A stretch of DNA of 64,000 bases from Trochalopteron elliotii (Eukaryota > Chordata > Aves > Passeriformes > Leiothrichidae). The notes below the pieces were generated by a model. That model saw only the letters and a list, made by a program, of their open reading frames with translations. It had not been told where the DNA came from and did not search any database. Position numbers and translations under genes: made by a program. The stretch is taken from positions 1,317,391 through 1,381,390 of the forward strand of contig JANPWX010000097.1 in NCBI GenBank assembly GCA_024734555.1, in the 5' to 3' direction. Position 1 is the stretch's first letter. Every line of letters starts with the position of its first letter. This document shows positions 49,275 to 60,785 of this stretch, piece after piece.

Positions 49275-50519
49275 CCCAAAACTAATTCTCAGAGTTCTCA
49301 AAACTCCCAACTCTCAGTAATTCAACTCTATACACTGTCAAAAAAAAGACTCTGTAGGTAAAAGCTTGATTGTTTTCCAGCCTGAACGTTTAAAACATTA
49401 CCAATTCCACCATCCAAACTGTACCTGGACCCCAGATCATCATTTTCTCACCAGCTGTGGCAAAGGCACTGTACTAGCTACATTTCCATCGTAAAAATAT
49501 ACTCTTGCTAAATTAACATGCTAATTGAAATTGAAAGGCAACCTCTGAAGTTGACCCAGATGCAGCAGAGAAAGACAAAGATATACATCTGGGCAGAAAA
49601 TATCTTTCTATGAAAATCAGGTAGGCAGGATCCATAAGACTGAATTCACAGGCTCTTAATGAAGTCAAATACAAAGTGTTACTGCCAGGAAACATGAACA
49701 GTACACATGGATTTCTGGAAAGCCTGATGGAGCAGATAATTTAACTGATGTTTATAAATGAAAATATTAATATAACTTCAGCCTTCTTGTCTAAGGAGGC
49801 TTCAAATATTAACGCCTTTTTCAAAAGTGATTTGATCAATGTGCTTTGTGTTAAGAAATGAGTTAATTGAAATATTCACTCTTGGAAGAAAAAAAGTTTT
49901 CTGAGAGTTCATATTTTGAATCTCAGCAAATATCCCTTCCTTAGCCAACTTTTTACACAAAGACCACAAAACAAACCCTGCAAAACACACAGAAGAGAGA
50001 CTATGAATTAGAGGATATGCTGCAACCCTGAGAAGTGCTACCATGGATTTCTTTTCTACAGAAGCCACATGAAAAATCACCTTACAACAAAACCTCATGG
50101 TGCCTTATTCATTTTCTTCCAGCCCAAAGTCACATTTTGCTCTTTGACTAATCTGATAAAGATGCAGGGGGAAGCAAGGTGTGGTTGTAACTTCAGGGTC
50201 ACATTTACTGACACAGGAGGAGAGGCTCTGAAACCAGACCTTTTCGTGTCAGTGCAGAATTTTTTACCGAGGTCCCTAGAGGTCACACATGCACAACCAC
50301 TGAATTTGTCCACTGTGCCTCTAGCTCTCTTGAGGCTTTGCATTAGTAAGACAAATGGCTAATTCATTACAGAAAAATGTTGTGCATTTCATGATTAAAC
50401 ACAAGCCACTTCAGACTTGGCTTCATTTATTTCCTCTGCAATGAAATATGTGCTGGTTTATATCCTTTCATTACTACTTAAATACAAGCAGTTTTTAAAA
50501 GGCTGGAGGAATTATCAAA
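49275..50519. other. non-coding unique DNA
   Basis: No gene or recognisable repeat seen. Overlapping frames on both strands at 50069-50362 have no known domain. Confidence 0.5.
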
Positions 50520-50870
50520 GTGGAATCTTTCACTCTAAAATGAAAATGTGTCCTGGTCACTATTTTTCTTCCTGCTGCCATGTAGTTATTTAATGGCATT
50601 ATTTAAATGTGTTTAAAGAATTTGAATAATTGCTAATGATGCTTCCCTTAGGAGTTCAATTAAGCCTATCCCAAATCTGTGGACATTAATGGGAGGAGTG
50701 AAATCTTGCTCTTCTAACTAGCTATTTATATTGAGATTTATATAGGGTTAATTATCAGTAATCCCTAATTATACAGTTTTCCATATTAGCATAGTTAACA
50801 AGAAACACCTTGTAGTATGCTCATGACCATAAATGCTTGTTTGATGACTGATGACATTTAATACTGGGGT
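50520..50870. promoter_or_regulatory. possible conserved enhancer-like AT-rich block
   Basis: The block has many homeodomain-type cores in about 350 bases ('ttaattatcagtaatccctaattat' includes TAATTA-like cores and a TAATCC site), plus 'gttaac' and 'catattagcat' (octamer-like). There is no open frame, simple repeat or transposon signature. The dense, non-repetitive motif content is what developmental non-coding elements often look like, but conservation cannot be judged from one sequence. Confidence 0.2.
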
Positions 50871-50923
50871 CAGGTGCTCCCTCTTTGGTGGTTGGGGCTT
50901 TTTGTTTTGTGCTGTTTTGGAGT

Positions 50924-50954
50924 GGGTGGGGAAGGAGGGGTAGCAGAGAAGGGG
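50924..50954 (+). other. potential G-quadruplex
   Basis: Four G runs, GGG (50924-50926), GGGG (50928-50931), GGGG (50937-50940) and GGGG (50951-50954), are separated by loops of 1, 5 and 10 bases. It fits a relaxed G4 pattern; the last loop is long. Confidence 0.4.
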
Positions 50955-52225
50955 TTGTGATTTGTTTGTTTTTTAAAGAAGCACTGTCCCTACCATACAG
51001 ACCTTGTGCATGACACTGTCTCCACCAAGCCTTCTCCTTATGTGCCTAAGACTGCACAAGAGCTGGCTTTTTCATTCACTACCTTGCCTCAATCCCTGCT
51101 GTTACAGGGACTGTTACAACAGTCCAGTGCCGCTAGCTATGTTCAACTGTTTCAGTTAAGAGTTTCCCTGTAGATTAGGGCTCTGCTGTGCTAAAGGAGA
51201 ATAATTCATCAATATTTAGAGCTAAACCCCCATCATTTTACTAGCATGCATGTACCCAGGGGTCCTCCCTCCTTGCTGTTCACAGTGACCTCTGCCCACC
51301 TGTTCTATTGCTAGCCAGCCTTGCCAGATATGCACATACTCAGCTTGCAGTCACTTCAGCCAACAAAGGATGGTGCCAAATTTATCCTCTGCTGATATAA
51401 ATAGCAGTTCATACTGTCCCTGATGTAAATGAAAATAAAGAATTATTAGTGAAATTGCTCATCCATGTGCATAAAAGCTCAGAAGGAAAATGTGTTTCTG
51501 ATTTAAACCTCCCCAGCCATGCAGAACACTTAAACCAGTGCAAACAGCTCTAGGAACTTGGCTGGAGCATATTAGATGACCAAGAAACAAGACTCTATGC
51601 TCTGAAGCAGGTAAAAGAGAGGGAACAAGTCAAAATTGACCAACAAGTCAAAATTGATTTTCCAGCTTTCCAAATCACCTTAATGTCTGAATGACTGTGT
51701 CTTTTAAGGTCTTAGCATCTTACATCATCACAAACAGAAGAGAGCACAATAGCTCACAACTTCAGACTGACAGATGAATCACTACATCTTCCTTTTCAAT
51801 TTTTACCAACTAGGTCTCAAAAAACCCCACAGGAACAAGAAGATGCCCAGTCTTACCAAAAGCAGGGCTTTGTGCTTCATTTTCAATTCTCTGGCTTCAC
51901 TAACACTGCGCTTGGTTCCCTGCTCTACCCACAGTTATCCACCAGCCAAGAAAAGGGCTTGTTGCCCATCTGGGACTTGTGCCATCAGCCTGTGCAGCAC
52001 CTACTGCCATTTCAGCAGGTACAGAGCAGAAACACACAGCTGCTCAAATATGAAACTATTTATGAAGAATTACAAAAACCAGTTTTGGCCTATTCGAGAG
52101 TAACTTAATCTGACTTTATCATTTGTGCATGCTGTATCACAGGTTATATCACCTATGAATTTACACTTTATTACAATTGTCCATTCTTTTTTGCATGTCA
52201 CTTTTGTGGGGACTAATAACAAAAT
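50955..52225. other. non-coding unique DNA
   Basis: No gene recognised. A 16-base direct repeat (AACAAGTCAAAATTGA) occurs at 51624-51639 and 51642-51657. Confidence 0.5.
51624..51657. repeat. 16-base direct repeat, 18-base period
   Basis: AACAAGTCAAAATTGA is present at 51624-51639 and again, exactly, at 51642-51657, separated by CC. Confidence 0.8.
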
Positions 52226-52456
52226 ATTACCATGGCAACAAAATAATAAAAACACTTTTGAATATGTTTAAATAATTTTTAGTAACTTCTTGACAGTTAC
52301 TGTAGGCAAAACGTATGTATTTTTCACAAAATACATGTTATATTATTGTCACTGTAAGCAACAGAGATAAATTATAGGTAATTTCCACTTCTTAAGCCCT
52401 GTTTCTATGGTAATATGAGCAACTGCCATTACTTCAGAGCTTGTTACCATGGTTAT
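52226..52456. promoter_or_regulatory. cluster of three X-box (RFX-type) palindromes
   Basis: Three near matches to the RFX X-box GTTRCCATGGYAAC lie within 231 bases: ATTACCATGGCAAC (52226-52239), GTTTCTATGGTAAT (52401-52414) and GTTACCATGGTTAT (52443-52456). Each keeps at least one good half-site. RFX factors bind such sites in ciliary-gene and neural enhancers and in MHC class II promoters. No gene start is recognisable nearby, so any role would be distal. The clustering is seen directly; binding is inferred. Confidence 0.4.
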
Positions 52457-55400
52457 TTCAGGTAATTCCAGGGTTTTAATACCCTCAAACCTGAAGTGAT
52501 ACTTTTTCCTCCTGTTTTGTGGTTGAACAAAATCATAGTTTAACTTCAGGGACGACACAACTCTTCTGGTTAAAACAAAACCAGCCTATAGCACGTATAT
52601 ATACACAGATAAGTCAAAATTGAATTACTTACCATAGAACCCCTATCTGACTCTCTTCTCCTAGAAGGACAGTACCCCTTTCCCAAACTTATTTCTGTGG
52701 AAAAGGGAAGGTGTTTCCTCCAGGGTGTGAATTCTCTAACTGCCCTCAGCTGTGCAGACTGCTCTTCCTGGCCATCCAGATTCCTGGTGGAACTGCAGAA
52801 GTAGGATTTAATGGGCAAGTGATCTGTTTCTCCAAATCCCAGCTCTGAGAGCTGACTGATAAGGTGTCAGCAGCCTCCCATCACTGTAACAATGAGGGTC
52901 GTCGGGCAGTCTGAGTTCACTCACCGACAACTCACCCAGCATTTTTGTCTAATCACGTGCTCTGGAGAGTAAATGGGCTTCATGGAGTCTTTTGTTGTAG
53001 TCAGGCAGCCTTCACCACTCTATCAACACAAACAGCACCAGGATCTTCCCCTGTGTCCTGTACCCACCTCTGTTGGTGTGAAGATGGCCCAAGGTAATTC
53101 TGCTTGAACCTTTGTATAGGAAAGATGTGGCAGAAGGTTTCATATACCAGTGGCTGGATGGTTATAAATATTACTCTAAGGTAAAAGTGATTCTTCATCC
53201 TGAAAAATCTTCACAGGATAGCTGTGTGATCACAGCATTTCCAACAGGTCTCCTTGCTCATGCCTACTTGCAAATGCTTCCCTTTGCTTCAGGAATTTTT
53301 GCCTACTATACATTGCTTTAGCTAGCATATGAGGCCAGGGCACTGGAAAGACTCCAGTCTGAATCACTGAGACCATATGATACTGCTAAGTTTGCTCCAA
53401 TGTTGCCAGGATTTTGGCCTGTTCATTGCCATTTTTTGGAAAACACAAACAAGAGAACATTTTCTTTTTGGTGTTTAAGAAAAATAGAATTTTAAACCAC
53501 ATAATTTTAGATAAAAGATGGTTATTGTGAAGTAAATGGATCCTAGTGGCTCAGAATCAGGAAAGTAAAAATCAGGTATTTCATGTTTTCAATTAATTTT
53601 GTATGGTTGTGACCCTTTTTTTCTTCTGATACAAATTAACAAGATTCATTGTAGTGAGCTACAGTACAACATTCAGATGTTTGTTAAAGAAAAAGCTGTT
53701 GTCAGTCCTATTGTACAACACTCAAAAGTCAAGTTCAGTTACACAGGTATAGATTTTGTCCAAATAATTACCAATCATCATTTAATTTAGCTGTTAATAG
53801 TATCAGGGCAGTGTAATCTTTTAGAACAAGGCAAAGGAGTACATGACCTCAGAAATCTAATTTCCTACCAGCGTGTGATTAGTGGAACCCAATATTTATG
53901 TTCCACATGAACTGCACAGATCTGTTCTGACTGTGTCTACATACACCATGATGTTCCTTGGTATAATAAGGATAGACACATAAATTTGATATCATACCTG
54001 TGTTTAATGTGCATCTGATTTGGATAGTCCTCAATATGGGCTGTAGTGTGTTTGCCATGCACCTGGAGCACTGGGGAACAGGAACAACCAGGGCACGTGC
54101 ATTGCTGCTTTAAACCAAAACAGAAATCTGGGCATAGCCTTTCTATCCCCTTGGATACAAACGTAATTTCAGACAGAAAATAACAGTCGAGGGTTTAAGC
54201 TATGGACAGTTGTCAGAAACAGGGAACAGTTAGTGAGGAAATTACCTGGGGCTTTTTGGTTGCTTCAGGATGAATGGCTGAAATTCCTCTGCTTCCACCT
54301 GGGAGTTCATGAAAATAGTCTCTAACTCTGAGAGGAAGGGCAAGTCCAACTGAGCAAGTTGTGCCCACATTACACTCAGAAACCCAAATTCAGAGAGGAG
54401 GTATATCTGAAACTCCTTTGGACCAGAAATGTTATAACTCTCTGCAAAACCATTATATTTCCTAGTAAAATCCTAACAAACCCTATATTGTGTGGATTGA
54501 CAGGCTACCAGTAGAGTTCTCCATCAGAGTGGAAGCATGCCCGTGTCCCTCTTTTAGGAAGTATGGTCATTCCAAAAGTTTTAGGTTCTTTCAGATTCCT
54601 TTATGGTCAGATATTGTGCATATATGTTACACATTTTCTAAGCTCATACACTGATGTCACCTAAGGTGTCGACATCTGTAGAAAACAGTACTGCAAATGG
54701 CATGGCAAGCTGCTCCAAAAAATTGTGTATCCTGACAGGCCAGCTGGCAGAAAGGCACTAGTCTAACCAATTAAATTATTCAGGCATTTTCTAGTTCCAA
54801 TCCTTATTTGCAGGCTTGCAATCTAAAACGATTAACAAAGCTTTCTGTAGCTCTTTTGATTGCACTTTCTTATTGAGACATTGATGACTTCTATGATCCT
54901 GGTAAGCTGAAGGGCTTGTTTTTGCTCCCTAAAATGTGGGGCTTCTCCTGTTCCAAGTTTTAGTCTTGATTCTGTTTATGGGATCTGCTTGAACTGTATT
55001 TATAGGCAATAATTTTTTATAGCAGTGGCATAATTCTCATTTGGCTATTCTGTTCTATTTTCCTTTTTTAATGGCAACCGTGGACTCTAACATGACAAAC
55101 TCCTGGCATTTCGCTTTCACTCAATCAAGGTGGCCTTAGTATGAAGCTTTGAAAAAAGCCCAGGAAACCTGTCATCCTCTAGTGCACACCAGCGGTGCTT
55201 TTTCCATCATACATTCTTCCAAAGATTTTGATATTTTTAATTATTTGTCTGCTTTGTACCTGATAATATTAATTATGTCCTAATCTATTCACCAAATTAG
55301 TCTCTGACCTAGTCAGACCAATGATAAACTGGAAAAAGGTACAGATAAGTGATTTTATATAATCCAAATCTCTGGTCCTGATTTTAAAAGAACATATAAA

Positions 55401-56108
55401 TATTTCTGCTTTCCCTGTTTCTTCTTCCTGCATTTCAACCATTCGCAAATTCAGCTTCCTGATAGAGGAGAGTGGAAGAGTCTAATGCATTCCCTGCTTC
55501 AAAAAAGCTATCTACAGCATCCATGTGTTTGCATTGCAGCAATTACTCATTTCTACAAAAAAGTACCCTCATATCTTTTCCATATGGTGTTAGAGAACAC
55601 AAGGAATCAGACCCATGACAAATACAGACTTAATATCTAAATCTGACCTACCTTTTTGTTGCCAGAGAAACATGGGTTGGAGGTGTAAGACAGGAGAAGG
55701 GAAAGTAGATGGTATGTGTTTAAAGCAGCCTTGGGGAATTTAAAAATAAGACTTCCATTACAGTTAACAGGTTACTAGCACACAAGACTTGAAATTTTTC
55801 AGGGTTTGCTTTGGAAAGCCTAGGAATTTTTTTCAGAAAATTATCTTTTTTAGAGACTTCTTCCGTGATATGGAATTACTACACAGTGTTAAAAGTCATT
55901 GGGTGATTCATGTCATTTCACATACACTACAGCCATTGCTCCACAAGATACCAAAGACAACAGAAGAAACTTCTGTTAGACTTCTGCTACAGTTGACCTT
56001 CACTAGGACCCATATAAAATAGGAAGAAAAGTCCACCAATTGAAAAATTAATCTATTGTAACACCCCTCTTGCAAAAGTAAGAAATAAGCTCATGATGTG
56101 GACAGGCA
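52457..56108. other. non-coding unique DNA
   Basis: No gene recognised. It contains a small CpG-bearing patch at 52899-52957. The open frames are short. Confidence 0.5.
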
Positions 56109-56154
56109 CTCATGAAAAACATGGCACAAGTCTGTGCCATGTTTTTTTCTTGAG
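56109..56154. repeat. inverted repeat forming a strong hairpin
   Basis: Left arm 56109-56128 (CTCATGAAAAACATGGCACA), loop AGTC (56129-56132), right arm 56133-56154. The inner 14 bases pair perfectly (AAAAACATGGCACA with TGTGCCATGTTTTT). The outer 6 bases pair with one mismatch after two extra T residues. This is the strongest short hairpin noticed in the window. No transposon ends or flanking duplication are evident. Confidence 0.8.
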
Positions 56155-58699
56155 AAAACTGTCTTCTTAAAAGGATTTTAGGGTTCTTTGCAACAGAAAG
56201 AGACAATGGTAAGAGCAGTCCCTAAGAGTGGAGACACAGGCTACCTAATTTCTCAATGGCATAGAATACACTTTAACTGGCATTTCAAGGAATGTTTGGG
56301 TCAGGCAGTGAGTTTCTAAGAGCACATATTAAGTCCTGTAAGAGCAACTTGCATCATGGGTTTTAGGAGTAGCTTGATTTGCTTATTACAGACCATCTAA
56401 CATAGCACATCTGGTGTCAGGACAATGATATCCACCCAATGGATATCTTTCTGAGTACGTGTTCTTGTCATTACCACATGCCTAAGACAGGGAGGAACAT
56501 CCCACTCCCAGGTTGCTTTCTTCCCTTGCACTGACCTCGAGGGACATCATCAACTGCTTGCTTTTAAAATCTCCGTTCTCAGACAGGAAGTATGTTGACT
56601 CCAAATGGAGGAGGCAGGTCACAGTGTGTATCTCATGTGACCTTTTCATCTCTAATTCCCTCCCACATAAAGGACAAAGCCACATTTTTATTATAAATCA
56701 ACCCCAGAGAATAACCACTATCTGCAAAAATGTTAACAATTAAATAATAATTCAGGGATTTGGAAACTAAGCACCCTGTGTGTGAACAGATTAATATAAT
56801 ATTGTCTGTGTAATTCTAGAGAAAACCAATTAAGCTTACCATCTAATGAGCAATGATGCCCTCTCACATCTGCCAGCAAAACGAATCAACATAATCTATT
56901 GCAGGTGGTTGTGCTTTTATTCGCTATGTTACAGAAATGATTCAGCACCAAAAATTATGGAACCATAATCAGCAATTGGTAATGTGGGGGAGTTTGTCCT
57001 TTTCTTAGTTTATAGGCTTAAAACTACTGTTACGTCAAAAAACAGCACTCTAATTCATGACCACACTTAACATTTATTCATAAAACATCAAGTATTTTTT
57101 CACCAGCTCTTAGACCTCATGGCATTTCAAGACATCAGCCAAATAGCAAATAATGACCAAAGTTCCAGAATCATCACTTTTCTACCACAGTTTTGCCTTT
57201 CACATAGATGATCAGAAAGTCATGGAATTAGGAGAGATTTCCTACTCAAGTTACAAGAGGGATAACTATTTTCCTGTTCTGTTTCTATGATATTTTGAAG
57301 GATCTTGTTATTCAATAATGCAACTTTTTCCTTTGGTTGCTCTGACAACATTTGCACAGGATCTTCCACCAACACCCTAAAACTTTTGTGTTCAGTAGGG
57401 AAATGTTTTGGTACACGTGTGTGCATAAAGTAACTCTAGCCCCTAACATAATGTTGTGTAACCATAAGCAAAAGGCCTTCATAGTTTTCTAAGACTTGGT
57501 AAAATTACTCCTTTCTGGCACAATAGGCTCTTTTAATATGAGTCACAGAGACATGCACAGATCCACAGTTAACCTATGAAGACTTGATACAAAGCCATTT
57601 AACTGAGGGTAATTAAATCAGTGAGAAATGTGGCCCATAATCGTTATCCATAGCTTCAAGTATAACCAGCACAAATGTAACCCCCCCTGCAGTCACTCCA
57701 AAGTTGACATGTGGCTCAAGTAACTGGTTCTGGAGTTTCCTCCATAAGAAAGAGTAACTCACATAATGGAAACAATAACATTATTGCATTGCATCCTTCA
57801 ACCTATAACACTATTATACGAAGCAAACTAATTTTTGCATGATAAAAAGAAATCAAAACATATGCAGGAGCTTTAGGGAAATAAACTTTCACTTCCAGTA
57901 GTCCAAGTCGGAATTGGACGCAGAATCCGTGACTGGGTAGGTGTCTGACATCTAAAGGTTTAGAAACCTAAGATAGCCCATAATGCTTCAGAAATTCTGT
58001 TCTTTTTCAGTTCACGTTAGAGAAATGTTCAAGTGAAAATAATTGATAGTAGACTTCCTTGATCCCCATAGTGCTCTTGAAATTATTTTGAAAATCTCAG
58101 AAAAAAAAAATCCTGAAATAAACTAAACATTATGAACATCTTTACTATTTATATTTATGATACATGTTTGATTTGGGGTTTTGGGGGAGTAGTATGTTAT
58201 TTTTGTCAATTTTTCTTTGCTTGGAGAGGCCATTTGTTTGTTTAATCAAAAAAAAAACCCCACCAAACAACCCCAAATATCTGTTATCTTTAATTTGTAG
58301 GCAGGTGGTCTCTTCAGTTTGGTTCTTGCTTTTTCTTGTGGGTTTCTTGAGGGTTGTGTACCTTACCTTCACAAAGCATCCTGAGGTCACTAGATGCCTG
58401 CATCAACATTCAGTAGAAGTCAACAAACAAAATTCAGAAGATAACCGTGTGCTTTTCACCCCTTCAACCAACATTTTAACAGAGCATTTAGCTGGAAGAG
58501 TAAAGGAAAAGCATCCGTCTTCCCAGCTCACAACTTTCTCTGTGATATTTGGCAGTGATCTCAACCCAGCTGGAGATGCTCAGGGTTCTGAGGAGCAAAT
58601 CAGCTTGACTTTTTGCTGAGAGACTCATCTGAAACTCTTGTAACACATGAACAAAGTTACACAGAAAGAAACAACTTTCTGTTAAGCTACAGTATGGTG

Positions 58700-58730
58700 A
58701 AAAAAAAAAAAAAAAAACAAACAAAAAAAA
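58700..58730. repeat. A-rich tract
   Basis: Eighteen A residues followed by 'caaacaaaaaaaa'. Simple low-complexity run. Confidence 0.9.
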
Positions 58731-60745
58731 CCCACTGAATCCCAAAGGCTTAGAAAGGAAACAGTTTTTTTCATCTTAACTAAAGTAAACCGTGACTGAC
58801 ATCACCATAATACAAATAGAATGTCAGAGTGGCTTATTGGTTACTATTAAAATGTTTTCATAATGAGGAAACCTTTAAAAAAAAAATCCTGTGGATAATG
58901 TTTTTTTCCTGGCACCTTAAACAAATTCCCCTTCTTCCTTTGTATTGTAGTATATTTCTTGTCTAAATGATACTCAGCCAGTGCTTATTATGGAATATAA
59001 CCTGGAAATGATCAATAGAGCCTGAAAAGCACATTATAAAGATCTGCATGTTTCCCAGGATAGAGCCAAAGTCTACTGAATCTGTAAAAGTGCCCACCTG
59101 TTACAGGTAACCTTGCAATACGGTCTCCTTTAGAATTATTCACCCTCAGTGGTGAACTGGTGATTCTATAAAAATAAAGATACCAGAGAAAACATCAATC
59201 TGTGTCCTGTATGCTATGGGAATTAAAGTGTTCTAATGTTATCTATCTTAACAGATTGTACAGCATCTCTATTTTTAATATTTCTAGCACATTCACATCC
59301 ACAAGCTGATGTCCCTGAGAAGCAGGGGAGCAATGTCATTTTCCCCCCTTCAGCTGCATTCTCCCCCAAGCTATAAGGGTTTCTTCCTCTCACAAATGGG
59401 AGGATTCACACAAATTATAGGAGTCTCAAAAATCACATTATTTCTTGAAATTTGAGTGGAGATGAAGGTTTCAAACCCTTATAAGAATACATACACACTC
59501 TTCATACTTCCTTTTCCTGAAACTCATAGAACAGCAGAGAACTAACTCATCTGAGCTCAATTATGCTTGCTGTCTTCTTAAAACAAGACACTGTGAAGAC
59601 ATGGTATGTCCCTGATATGGCCCTGCTGCTCCTCTCTTAACTACAGTTAGCTGTTTTCCTCTTACCTCAGTTTCTGGGAATAGGATAAATCCTCATCTAA
59701 CTGAATAGAAAATGAGACAATGAACCAGTGCACAGTGAAAAAATAACTTCTGCCTGGATCTGGGACCACAGAGAGAGCATCAAGAGCAAAGTCCAGCAAT
59801 AGATGAACTAAAGGAGGATGAGTCATTTCACTAAAGGCTATTGTTAGATATAAGCATCACTACAACTTGCCAGCCTCTGAGGTGTCAGCTAGAGGTTGGT
59901 AGCACATTACACACAATGCCATATTTTATTGTGTTCAGCTTTAGTGAACAATATGATGTTCTTGTGCACTTCTGGCATGAATTTAGCACTTCCAAAATTT
60001 GGCACCATCTGTTCTTCACTGAGTTTTTTTCCCTGTAGGAATCTTAAACTTGCCTCTAAGATCTTGCTGATTGATGAAGCTACAAGAACGTAATGACACA
60101 CATTTTCTGAATTAACATCTCTGCTCTTCCTTACCTCAAGAATCTTATCAAAAAGGGATTTATGGCACTAGCCCTGGCACACAGTTCTCCCTTGCTTCTA
60201 TTACATGCTTTTTGTTATTATATAGTGCTACTGTTCTGCTATAAACATCCCTTTGATTGTGCAGAAGCTTTGCTACAAAGTTCTATTACAGTGAGATAAC
60301 TTTCATATAACCTTAGCAGAGCTTCCTCCTTCAAAGTTTTTTTTTTAATTAATATTGTACATATGCTTCAACCTGACCTATAATCCTTCCTATAAAAAGA
60401 TTCCCTCTTCGTTCTACAAGTGCAAACTTCCAGTAATCTGTAATAACAATGAGCATTTGCAGTTACATACATAATGCATTTTTATTTTAAATGCAACTGC
60501 AAAGCCAGCTGTAGAATACTCACTCTATTTAACCTGCATTATTAATGACACAACACAGAAGAGATAGTCCAGCACCACCATTAAAGCCATCATTAATAGC
60601 ACCAGTAAATTTAAAAAGGTGATGTTTTTCCATGAAAACTATATTGTAGTAATGAATTAAAAAATTAAGGATAATCTGATATTCCACTGTGTTTTTCCTA
60701 GTCACTGTACTTGTGTTAGGATTGTACAAAACTTTCAAGCTGTCA

Positions 60746-60785
60746 CTATATATAAATATATACATACATACATATATATATATAT
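60746..60785. repeat. TA/TACA microsatellite
   Basis: 'ctatatataaatatata', then 'catacatacatatatatata'. Compound dinucleotide and tetranucleotide repeat, likely length-polymorphic. Confidence 0.85.

Noticed and set aside
50281..50345. Possible tRNA or small RNA gene
   Set aside because: No A-box/B-box pair or cloverleaf could be made; no tRNA B-box (GGTTCGAATCC-like) was noticed anywhere in the window.
52226..52239. CCATGG palindrome read as a start codon context
   Set aside because: Only a short frame follows and the motif recurs nearby as part of X-box-like sites.
58164..58619. Longest open frame in the window (151 codons, plus strand)
   Set aside because: Its first half crosses T-rich and A/C-rich low-complexity DNA and the rest has no recognisable domain. 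An overlapping minus-strand frame is also open.
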